Below, piece after piece: positions 1 to 9,714 of a stretch of 19,039 nt of DNA. The first letter of the stretch is position 1, and the number at the start of each line of letters is the position of its first letter. Below the pieces are notes generated by a model, which was not told where the DNA came from, searched no databases, and worked only from the letters and a program-made list of their open reading frames with translations. This DNA is from Rodentolepis nana (taxonomy: Eukaryota; Platyhelminthes; Cestoda; Cyclophyllidea; Hymenolepididae), in the NCBI GenBank assembly GCA_900617975.1, contig UZAE01000732.1, positions 1 to 19,039 on the forward strand, written 5' to 3'. A program made the translations under genes and the position numbers.

Positions 1-187
1 TAAAAGAGGCAGACAGACACAAAGGCAGAGAAAAGGTAAGTCGAGTACTGTGAAAGTGGTGGAATATGCCATACAATGCAGTCATGGTATTTTGAGGTGA
101 GAAGTCAACTGCCAGTCAATTAGTTTTTTTTGCGTATGAGCGTACGTTACCCAGGGTGCACCAAGTGGAGGTAAGTCTATCGCACAC
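1..187 (-). mobile_element. SINE-like retroposon copy 1, truncated by the window edge
   Basis: This stretch is a diverged direct repeat of about 10930-11112, roughly 80% identical by eye. Shared blocks include AGTACTGTGAAAGT, GAGAAGTCAACTGCCAGT, CCAGGGTGCACCA and GTGGAGGTAAGTCTATCGCA. Similarity stops abruptly after CGCACAC at 187, the same point as in the other copy, so 187 is the true element end. Judged by the tail of the other copy, the element reads on the minus strand with its head at 187. Its tail lies left of position 1 and is not visible, so no target-site duplication can be checked. It sits 68 bp before the first visible exon of the coiled-coil gene, within an intron or upstream region. 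The short open frame on the minus strand here is part of the repeat, not a gene. Confidence 0.8.
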
Positions 188-255
188 GCCTGACCATGAA
201 ATATAATATGATGCTTTATATGGACTTGATAAAAGCAATATTCGTGCTTTTATAG

Positions 256-3200
256 ACATCAGGGCAAGCCACTGAAAATAGCAGAACAGAAGATGAGGTC
301 TCTCAAGGTCTTCATCTGACTGCCCATGTGGCACAGCAATTGGCGACCGAATTGGAAGGTATCGACGTTCTGAATGCAGAGAGCCTTCTTGAATCAGTTC
401 GGAATCTCAAAAGGTACAGTTTCTATGGCAAATGTGTTCAGAGAGCAAATACTTACTTGGCAATGATATGCCAATAGAAAAATCCGAAATATCAGATTTG
501 CAAATTAAATTCCACAAATTTCATGTTAACTAATTTTATTAGTTCAATTTCAATAAGGAAATCATAATTTAATAAACAAGAAGCAAAACAATCCGAACTC
601 CCCCCTAAAGTACATTTACTCCACCCTGGACAATGGCTTCCATCTTTGAGTTGCGTTGAAAGGAAAAGTTGCTAGGTGAATCGGCAACACAGAAGACGGT
701 TTAAATTTACAATAAACTTTACACAAAACTATTCCACTTTAGACTGAATTGCACACAGAAATATTTTCAAACTTCGAACAGGCGTCGCGGTGCGCTTAGA
801 ATGCGCAAGAATTTCGATTTTTTTAAATGATTGACATGCTATTAAAATTGAGTCGTAGTAATGGACAATTGCAATTAAAATTGTGACGCTTGGCTGGTTT
901 GACACCTCAGCCTGACACTCTAGGATATTGTCTATGCAACCAGAGTCATTTGATTGTGCGTGTGTGTGTGCAAGCTTTCAGTGTTGAAAAAGTAAAAAAA
1001 AATCGATTAAAACTTCTCTTTCGGACTCATATATAAGCACCCCACTATTAGTCACATTAAAAGATCCACTCTGATAGGTAGGATCTTCATAACGAATTTT
1101 TATTCCGTGGTATCAATTTTTTTGCTATTATATTGAAAAATATTAATGCTGATATGATTGACCAAATGAAACTCAAACGTATTTGCATTTTCAAGCACTA
1201 GCGCTTGATTATGAACAAACCACCGGAACCTTATAATCTTCTATGCACTTATAAATCATACCTTAATTGATTATATTAAAAGGACAAAATACTTATCCGA
1301 AACTTAACCCTGAAATGATGGACGATGAATGGGAGTAGCAAAGTCAAAAAATGGCAGTGAATTGTTAATTTATTTTTATTTCATGGGTGATAATTATTAA
1401 TTTGTATTAAAGACTACCCTGTGAAAGTTTTTTACTCCCTACACTTGAGCGCTAGAACTTTTTTAAGTCCTTTCGAAGCCTTCTGTAATCCACGGGGCAA
1501 CGGTTTGGTCAATGGAACTCAGAAGTTTCGGGTTTCCTGACTGAAGGAGGCCACATGCTTTCGGGTAGATATCTGTTTTCAATTCCCAAAAAAGAACGGT
1601 TGCTTTCCGATAACGAAATTGTTTGGGGATAGAGAACCCGGATTTGAGCGTCAGTATACAGCGTCATTTGGCAACTAAACTGTAAAGAATAAGTCACTTC
1701 TTCCATTTTTCAAAGTGTCAACAAATTGTTCATCCTAACCACTGAGATTAAGCGGAGATTGAAGAGGAGGGGGGGGGGACTGACTACAAATCTGGTGAAA
1801 GAGAACTGGTTGATATTTCTGTTTACAATAGCTTTCAATGGTGGCCTGAGGGAATGTTAATGGCGGTATCCCATGTTGCTGACTTGATTAGATATAACCT
1901 CAGGTCACTTTGAATGCGAATAGCCCAATAAGAGGCTCTATAAAGAGGTCCGGTGAGACTGAGATCAATGCGATACGACAATGCCTTAACTTGAGTGCTA
2001 AAGGGAAGCCTACAATATGAAGGTGAAGCCACGTTAGATATTGCTCTATTTGCGAGAGAAACAGGTTTTGCAAGATCGATTTCTCATCATTGTCCGCCTT
2101 AACTAGAGTTGTGGTGGAAGGCCGCTTTGAGGAAGCAGGTGAACTTTATGGAAACGGTGGTTTTAGACATTCTGAAAACATATCTGTCTGTATATTTAAA
2201 AAGTATCTTTTCAGATATATCATATCAGCCTTAGATGCAAAAACAAGCCAGAATATAATAATTTCAATAATCAGACGTCTTAACTCTATGTTTAGTAGCA
2301 TACATAGACACAGTTTACCTTCAATGACAAATAAGTGAGGACTTAAAGTCAATTTTAATGAATATAATAAGATAATATTTATATTCGTAATTTTAGACTC
2401 AGAAATTCCCTTCTTTCTACTGATTCCCGTTCGAACATCAAAAGTAAGTTATTGTATTAGATCACTACTCATTAATAATATAAGTAGTTTACAACCATGT
2501 CAAATTACCAACAGATGACGTCAATCAAGACACCTCTTCACCCGAATACTACTCCTCGCAATTAAATCATCTACAAGGCACTTCAGAGGTTGAAGGTCTT
2601 CGTGCTCAGCTGGCAGTATACGAAAAACGTCGAGCTGATCTTGAAAACCGAGTGGCAGAACTCTCCTCAAACCTCTCACATGCTCAAGCCGCAAATCAAG
2701 CCAATGAAGCAGCTCTCACTGCTTCACGCCGCAATGAAGCCGCACTTCGACGTCGACTTCTTGCTACGATGGACACGGGATCGTCAAGTAGTTCAAGGGC
2801 CAGACCAGTGTCATCTTTGGACTACACTGGCACCTCACCACCAGGCATGAAAGATGACCTTGATGCACAGACGAAGGTAATATTTTTCAGATTACACATA
2901 TTTCACCGTGAAACAGAACTTCTAAGAATGACATGGAAGTGTAATATTGTATTATCAAAGGGTGAAATAACTAAAGTAGTTTATTCATGCAAAGAGACAG
3001 AAGTCAGTTAGTAGTAGGTGAGACAGATGTTGTTGGGAGAAAAATCAACATTCGAATTTTGGTTTCGGAGAAAGCTCCATTTGCTTTGTGAGTAGTTAGC
3101 TATCAGAAGTGCAAATTTTATGATTGGTCACTTATTGATCTCTGGATAAATTCCACTACAAGATCTCCAGCTCTTATTGACTCACTTGTATCACCTTAAT

Positions 3201-6200
3201 TCATTTTCGTTCCTTCAAAACTGGAAACCACAATAAGCATACATGATAGTAGACGGATTACATGCTTCTAATCAATCAGACCTGGGGTAAGAAACATTGG
3301 TAACTTAGCAGAACTCAATAAGCTGTATACATACAATATGAAAGTAAAAGATAATTAATATCATTTAACCCTTTAATGTCCGAATTCTTTTTTTGCTAAA
3401 TGACCAAATCGCACTCACGCGTATCTTACAGCAGACTGATGCCGACGTAATGAATTTTGGTGGTAACAGACGGCAGCTACAGACGTATTGAACATGTTTC
3501 AAAAGGCAATAGCACCTTCTGTTGCCAATGGAACTTATTTAGAAAGAGGACTGTACGATCCTAAAGGCATTAAAAGGTTAAGAATTATATTGAAAGCTCA
3601 CCTTGAAAAGTCTCCCCTCCATACATCAATAAAAGACTTATTCTTTGGACAATGAAAACAATCAATTTGGCTATTTTTTCATTAATCTTTTTACTTATAA
3701 TCAAATAATAATTAAAAACAGTAAAGGTGGCATAGATGGAATATCTCGAACTTGTTGGAAAGAATCCTTCGTTGAGATTGGTCTGTCACGAATGAAATTC
3801 AAGGGAATAACTATCGTTTTGTAATGCGAAACTCTGCGTCAAAAGCTTCGCTAATTTCTCATCTTCTGATTGTGGTGATGAATATTTAACTGATCATATT
3901 AGAAAGCCATTTTGCAAATACATTAATTTCAAATTGAACACAAATATTATTTGTACAGACCCCTGAAGAATGACCCCTTAGATACATCTTGCACTCCCTA
4001 GACCAACTATTGTTTCTAACATGGAGTAGTTCGTTTATTTAATCTATTATTTCTTTTGTGACAGATAATCAAACTGAAGACAGAGAACACAGCTCTGACA
4101 GAAGCCAGCCAATTAGATCGAGTGCGCTTACAGGAGCAAGCTACTCGTATCATTCAACTTGAAGCGGAACAAAGAACTCTCCATGACAGAATGGCCAGCC
4201 TACAGGCATCCGAATCCTGCGCCCAACGGGCCGGTGTTAGATTGCAGGTAAATTTCCAAAGTGACCCTTCCTAACTCTAATTAGTTCCTTACATAACACC
4301 CCTCACTTCGTACTTTCTATTTTTGATTCAAGGAAATGATAGAGGTTCGTTTTATTACTTTTGGATTAAAATTGGGACTGATGTGTGCACTAACACAGGA
4401 AGTTTAACTGTTTCTTCATCACAAATCACAAGCACAAACCACAGAAAAAAGTATATATTTACCATTTTTTGTTTAAGATAAATCATTTGTCACTGGTTTG
4501 TGACCAACTGCACTTCACTTCATTTGTAGGATGCTATTGTTGTCTCCCTCCAGTCGAAAATAAATCCAGTGATAGGTCTCAACTAGATTTCAGTTCCTTC
4601 TAGATTGTGACAAATCATTCTCCTTCAGACATGCTGAGATACAGAGAGATGCAATACACATCTAGAAATGCTCTGCAACCAATTCACTTGAACTATCTGT
4701 CTAGTAATTTAAACTATCTTTTAAATATTTTTGGATTGTATTCTTTTCAAAATTGACAATCAGAATAGTTCATCGAGAATTTGATCCCAATGAACAATTG
4801 TCATGAGGTAGTTTGTGAAATAGCATTATGGAATCAATACTAACAAAAACACTTTGCTTCCATTAACTTTGATCATGAATAAACATCTACCGATATGGAG
4901 AAAATTTAAATAACTTGCAGTTATTTAGTTCGAATATTCTGGACAGAAAGAACTTACTAACAGACATATTTACGAAAAATGAATGCTAATCTCAGCATGA
5001 TGCACCTTCAAATAGTCGCATTCAGCACAAAGTATGTCTTGAGTACTTGACAGTAGCATTCAATTTTAACCCTTTATCTCCTAGAGAATAACATTCCCTG
5101 TTAATTATCATAAAATATTGAAGATTTTTTCAGAAATTGGAAGAGGGACTGCAGTGAAATTGGCTATTGATTACTCGACTTCACATAACGAACACTACTA
5201 ACGACTAGCCTTGTCTAAAATTCTTTTCTAAGCATAATTACTGGCTTTAATTTCTTAGCCTTGCGTTTCTTCTTAAATAGGCATTGTATGAGGATATGCT
5301 ACGTGAGTTCTCTGAATCGACCACCCTGGAGGCGAATGCAGGTAGACGACGTCAACGTCTGACTGACTCCCGTGGTTACGAGACAGACACCGCCCTTTTT
5401 TCCACCTCTGCTCATAGACAATCAACTGGTGAAGACACCGACGCAAATAAGGTAAAACGTCCTTTGAAAGAGGTCAAATTTAGAGGTGATCATGTTTTGA
5501 GAAAATTCGTGATTTAACGACAAACCAATAGTGAACTCGCAATCCCCTAATGTTGTTAATATTGTCATAAAATTAGCCGTCTTCCCATGATCGAGCAGAA
5601 GTGATTTCCCCCAAATCTCGAAAGGAAAATAAATAGCTTAAAGCTCTCCATTTAAACGGTTCGATTTGTCCACATGATACTTCAAATGAATGAATTTCAA
5701 ATTTTAACAGTAATGAACAGCTGAAACTGTCAATTTTATTGAAATTAATAGTCGAGAGCAAATGTTAAACGATTGATCCTCTAAATTTTATTGTTGCATA
5801 AAACTTTTATGTCATTAACTGAACTTAACTGAAAACGCCTCGAACTATAATTTTTAATTGCATTTTAAGTAATACTCCTGACTGAGATCTTTGCTGTAAC
5901 TTCTTTTTTCATCATCCAGTTCAAGTAAGTTTTCACGAATTCAACGTAAACGGGAGAGTAATGTAGGACTGATGATGAAGGGGATTGCTACACGAATAAG
6001 CCCTGACTCATACTCTTCATTTCAAGATCCCCTCAACGTTACAGAGGAAGTAGAGGTATGGCATAGAGCCCAGGCATTAAAGTGCCCTGAAAATTTTGTT
6101 AAACGATTCAGAGACCATTGATTTGTGGCTGGCTGAGGAGTCTCTTTGCTTCCAACTGCGCTACACCCTACGCGACAAGCAGCACGGCCGCACCTTCGAG

Positions 6201-7195
6201 TCTATCTGAGTGCGCATGAGTTCTCTTAGTTCAACCGTGGTAGCCTTATGTGCTTCTGAGTACAAGGACCTAAGGGGGAGGGGGTGGCAAAATTTGTGAT
6301 GCATAAATTAAATAGTTGGAATAATTTGATTTAAGATAGTTATACTAGGTTAATGAATACTTTTATCAGAGAAAAATTTCATTAATATATTTGCTAATTA
6401 GCCTCGTATTTTCATACCTATTCGCCTTACTCCAGCTCTGCAAGTCAAAGGCCTGCATTGAGACTCGTGAAGTCCTTCATAGTCTCCAGGATCGTTTCAT
6501 TCGTACCGCAGAACAACTGGCTGAGGCAGAAACCTTGTTAGCTGAAATGGCTTCATCAACTACTTCCACGTTATCAAAATCGTCCAAGTCTATCACTTGT
6601 GGAAACCTCCTTCTTGCCCTTCGTACCGTAACCACTGGATCCGCCAACAGCCCATCAAATCACGCTGATCAACAACGTCTAATCAGTCGATTGGAACGAT
6701 GGATAAATGCTTGGTTAGCTCAACGTGAGGAACTTGAGAATCAGTTGAGACAGCGTTGTGTCGATATGGAGGTTGAATTGGCCAAATCATCATCCGAAGT
6801 GAGTGATCACTTCATAAAGCACTCCTCTATAATACATGGATCTGGTCTCTGTGATCATCTGTTTTCCTTTTCTTTCAGATTGACCCCAAAGTTCTCAAAT
6901 CCTGCCTTGAAGCTCAGAGAAAGGAACTCAGTGAGACCTACTCAAAGCTTCAGCAGGCACAAGAAGAGCTAGAGGCTACAAAGGCTTTATATGAAAGCAA
7001 GGTAATATTACGTTCCCCCTATAAACGACCTTTTTTCTTTGGCTTTCTTTCGTGGATTTAATTAAGCAATTAGCAGTATAATAGTATAGCAGTTCCATTG
7101 CAATTTTATTATGGCACTAACTAGCATTTCCTGTTGTTTAGTTGCCTGACGTTGATTGCAGTGGAACACACATCGACGTCCTTGAGACCATTTGA
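256..7195 (+). CDS. Unidentified coiled-coil protein, 3' part (nine exons, 5' end missing)
   Basis: I do not recognise the family. Exons: 256-413, 2397-2443, 2515-2876, 4065-4247, 5281-5451, 5930-6055, 6436-6798, 6879-7001, 7142-7195 (TGA 7193-7195). Every boundary has an AG acceptor and GT donor, and phases join without a stop to give about 528 residues. There is no in-frame ATG in the first exon, so earlier exons lie upstream. Exon 3 encodes a heptad-rich segment (EGLRAQLAVYEKRRADLE, then alanine-rich NEAALTASRRNEAALRRR) followed by a Ser-rich linker. Exon 4 is helical (KLKTENTALTEASQLDRVRL). Exons 5-6 are polar and probably disordered. Exons 7-8 form a long predicted coiled coil (SLQDRFIRTAEQLAEAETLL, RLERWINAWLAQREELENQL, LQQAQEELEATKALYESK). 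The tail ends in LETI, which could fit a class III PDZ ligand. I see no motor, kinase or membrane segment. It may be a cytoskeletal or centrosomal scaffold, which is inference only. Confidence 0.72.
414..2396 (+). other. Intron 1 of coiled-coil gene (visible part)
   Basis: This 1,983-bp AT-rich intron has a GTACAG donor and a TTTTAG acceptor. It holds a short GT-rich run near 958-971 and a run of 10 G at 1769-1778. Short open frames on the minus strand around 1509-2032 carry no recognisable domain or splice context, and I do not call them genes. Confidence 0.65.
2877..4064 (+). other. Intron 3 of coiled-coil gene, carrying a MITE
   Basis: This 1,188-bp intron runs from donor GTAATA to acceptor TTTTGTGACAG. 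The TTAA-flanked element at 3365-3581 is its only recognisable content. The rest is AT-rich with no coding signal I can support. Confidence 0.65.
3365..3581. mobile_element. piggyBac-type MITE (non-autonomous DNA transposon)
   Basis: The element body is 3369-3577 (209 bp). It is flanked on both sides by TTAA (3365-3368 and 3578-3581), the target duplication typical of piggyBac elements. The left end reads CCCTTTAATGTCC. The reverse complement of the right end reads CCTTTTAATGCCT, matching at 10 of 13 positions. There is no open frame long enough for a transposase, so it would depend on an enzyme made elsewhere. The three mismatches between the ends suggest it is not very recent. It lies in intron 3 of the coiled-coil gene and does not touch the splice sites. 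Confidence 0.72.
4248..5280 (+). other. Intron 4 of coiled-coil gene
   Basis: This 1,033-bp AT-rich intron has a GTAAAT donor and an AAATAG acceptor. It contains a TTAACCCTTTA sequence at 5066-5076 that resembles one end of the TTAA-type MITE, but no matching opposite end is visible. I see no gene, RNA or other repeat. Confidence 0.6.
5452..5929 (+). other. Intron 5 of coiled-coil gene, with tandem acceptors
   Basis: This 478-bp intron runs from donor GTAAAA. It ends with a pyrimidine tract and two nearby AGs, at 5918-5919 (CATCCAG) and 5928-5929 (CAAGTAAG). Only the second keeps the frame open: use of the first gives TTC AAG TAA, a stop after two codons. I therefore place the exon start at 5930. 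I see no other content. Confidence 0.5.
6056..6435 (+). other. Intron 6 of coiled-coil gene
   Basis: This 380-bp intron has a GTATGG donor and a TTACTCCAG acceptor. The stretch at about 6125-6260 is less AT-rich than its surroundings and could be old repeat material, but I find no second copy in the window. A G-rich run (GGGGGAGGGGGTGG) lies at 6274-6287. Confidence 0.55.
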
Positions 7196-7932
7196 GAGGT
7201 AGCTTCCACTTTTGCACTTCTTCATTTCACTGATAAGTCTCTCTCTCCCTCTCTTTTTTCTATTGACTTACAAGTGGTAGAGTTCTCGCGTGCTGTCAAA
7301 ATGTTTCCAGTCCATGGAATGCGTAGCATTATTCTTATAGATATGCTCATGCTAAGTTATTTAACAACGACACCACGTTCAACAGTGGATTTCAGTAACA
7401 AAATTAAGTGATTTTACACTTAACTCTGATATAACTTCTATTCTGTGTCACACTGCGATTCTGCTCTCCTTAGATCAATCTCGCTGTCTATAACTGGATC
7501 TGACGGAATTAAGTTTGTAAACTTCGTAGAATAACGCGGCTTACCCTATTTCCAATGAAATTTTGGCATATTTAGAGAGTGCTTATAAAATTCGAATAAT
7601 TTGTTCATTATTCCACGGAAAGTGGGAAGATGAGGCAATATCGAAATTAATATTCCAATTTATACTTCCTTTCCATTTTTTATCGCCCTTCTATTGCACA
7701 TATGAACTAAGGGAACTTTTATATAAGCTCTACATTTTGACAAAAATGGGGCTGTGAATTTGTGGCTTTGACTTTTGCATAACATTTGTTTTTTATCTCA
7801 AACGGTGATGTAATTTAAAATATGATTATGAAGAAGTGTGACTTTCAAAAATTAGATATCTTGCAAAATGTAAAACAATTATAAAATGTGACTTTCAGTT
7901 ACAATGTAATTTACTTATTTTTACGGATTAGG

Positions 7933-7938
7933 AATAAA
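7933..7938 (+). terminator. Possible poly(A) signal of the coiled-coil gene
   Basis: This AATAAA is the first I see after the stop codon at 7195. It implies a 3' UTR of about 750 bases. The distance is long and variant signals could be used earlier, so the assignment is weak. Confidence 0.3.
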
Positions 7939-8498
7939 TTCATTAATAATTTTGCAGTCCTGAAAATAAGATTATTGCCAAAATTTACAAAAATATGCGA
8001 TTACACAATGCTATCATTACCATTTTTATTTTATTAGTCTTTTTTATATCTGTGCTATTTTACAAGTTGTGCTGTTTTTCTTTCAGAAATGATTTTGCTG
8101 ATAGTCCTTCGTAACTTGGCGGAAAATCGGCTCTCCCACTCACACACACACAAGCAATCACTTTCGAACTCTCCTCCACGACCTTTTGAAACAATTATTT
8201 CTACTTTTGTCCCACTAATTTTGATTCATATTTACCAATATCTCTGAATTTTGTTACTTCTACGCAATTTTAATCTTCATCCTGTAGTTTTTTTGCATGC
8301 TGCGTGGCTTTATGTCCAAACATTTAAGGAAAGCTTATTGAAAAATACCTACATTAAAGTAAACCATCCAATCACAACAAAGTTTAGTCATACTTCTCCA
8401 AATCTTGTTTTTTCCTTCTAATCTTCTCCCCTCGCCCATGCTCCCACCTGTATGTGTAATTTTCTGTGCGCTTATTTCGTCTTTTCACATTCTCCCAC

Positions 8499-8530
8499 TT
8501 CCTTCCTTCCTTCCTTTCCTCCTCCTCCCT
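8499..8530. repeat. Polypyrimidine tract (CCTT/CCT repeats)
   Basis: This is an uninterrupted C/T stretch beginning with CCTT units and ending in CCT units. It is a simple repeat able in principle to form triplex DNA, lying in intergenic DNA about 1.2 kb upstream of the CRAL-TRIO start codon. Confidence 0.85.
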
Positions 8531-8714
8531 GCTTGTTTCCTACCGCTTGCATAAAGTGTCATAATTCAACCTTTTTGCGTGGAAGTAACTTACATAATGT
8601 TCTTATTATCCGCCATTTTATAATACCGAGTGGTGAGGTAGAAACTGGGCATAGTGGTCTCTGGGGTAATGAAATGAGGCGAAAGAGATAGAACGATTAC
8701 GATTTATATCGACG

Positions 8715-8748
8715 CACACACACACACACATGTATATATATATATATA
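8715..8748. repeat. Compound microsatellite (CA)8-TG-(TA)8
   Basis: Eight CA units at 8715-8730 are followed by TG and eight TA units at 8733-8748. It is alternating purine-pyrimidine throughout, probably length-polymorphic, and a possible Z-DNA or cruciform former. Confidence 0.95.
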
Positions 8749-9033
8749 CTTATCTCTCTTCAAATGTAAATTTTTATCAAAAGTGCAAAATTTCTGGAAG
8801 AGATTCCATTTAAATTAACTTAACTTCTAATTTAGCCCTCGCCTGGTTTCGCACGCTCCAATGTAACCAATTTTACACACTGAACATTAAGTTGCCGTCT
8901 ACAGCTCCAAAATACTCCATTTAGTCATTAAAATTGCGTAGTAGTAATAACAAGCGCAATTATAGCATAGATCGTATCATTAGTACGAATTTGACAAAAG
9001 TGCACATTGTTTTTTGTTGCAATAAAGAGTGAT

Positions 9034-9053
9034 GGGAAGGGAGGGAGGGAGGG
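9034..9053 (+). promoter_or_regulatory. G-quadruplex motif upstream of the CRAL-TRIO gene
   Basis: Five runs of three G are separated by loops of one or two A. This meets the standard four-run quadruplex pattern with very short loops. The site lies about 660 bp upstream of the CRAL-TRIO start codon. A regulatory role is inference. Confidence 0.6.
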
Positions 9054-9638
9054 AAAGTGAGAGGGGGAGATCTGCAATGTCCACTCGATCAACTTGAGAA
9101 TCTTTCGATCTTGTAATGCTAAGGTAGACGAGTAACTTCGACCACAAATGCTATCTTTCCCTCTCCAGGTAATCTTAAATTTGCCATAATAAAATGGAAA
9201 CACACATTCTACAATGTAAATTATCGAATGGCTGTTGCCTTGCCGCCTTCTTTAACAGCTTCACTCCAACAAGCACATATATTTGCCTAATTGCTTTCGA
9301 GGAGTAATGGAAACCAATACTTCAACTTCCCTAACCTCCTTTTGCATACAATGGAGTAGTTATATATATACGCTCACACTTTGCAAGGCCAAAGTTATTT
9401 TAAGGGTTAGTTTGTCAACGAAATCCCCATTAGTACAGATTCATACAGTCTAATAAGTTCGGAAGCTTGCATTTTTTTGTAAGAATTTGTTTTGACTCAA
9501 TTTAAACGGATAAGAAAAACAAGTGTGTGTGCGTGTGTGTGCAAAGAGGGCATCTCAAAAGTGTCACACTAACATCGATTTTTTTTCAGAGAGTGGCATC
9601 ACACAAATTAATCATGGGTGTGGTCGCATCTCTGCTAG

Positions 9639-9646
9639 TATATAAA
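9639..9646 (+). promoter_or_regulatory. Candidate TATA box of the CRAL-TRIO gene
   Basis: TATATAAA lies 69 bp before the ATG at 9715. A start of transcription about 30 bp downstream would fall near 9670, just after a G-rich run (9657-9671), leaving a leader of about 40-45 bases. Spacing supports it, but AT-rich DNA produces such words by chance. The leader could instead be added by trans-splicing at the AG at 9704-9705. Confidence 0.35.
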
Positions 9647-9714
9647 TGTCACGATTGGGAGGGGGGGAGGGTGGAGAAGGTGAGTATTATTTGTTGTGTC
9701 GACAGGGTGCAGTC

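Larger units (their letters stand above)
7196..9638. other. Intergenic region between coiled-coil and CRAL-TRIO genes
   Basis: No coding sequence with domain or splice support is visible. The region holds the presumed 3' UTR of the coiled-coil gene, a pyrimidine tract at 8499-8530, a CA/TA microsatellite at 8715-8748, a purine tract with G-quadruplex potential at 9034-9066, and a GT-rich run at about 9522-9541. The open frames here look like chance frames in low-complexity DNA. Confidence 0.55.

Noticed and set aside
1509..2032. Two 65-residue open frames on the minus strand inside intron 1 of the coiled-coil gene
   Set aside because: No recognisable domain, no splice sites linking them, and length expected by chance. 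A decayed transposon ORF is possible, but I see no motif.
8452..8691. 79-residue open frame over the pyrimidine tract
   Set aside because: Its Pro/Ser/Phe-rich composition comes from the CCTT/CCT simple repeat, with no sign of a real protein.
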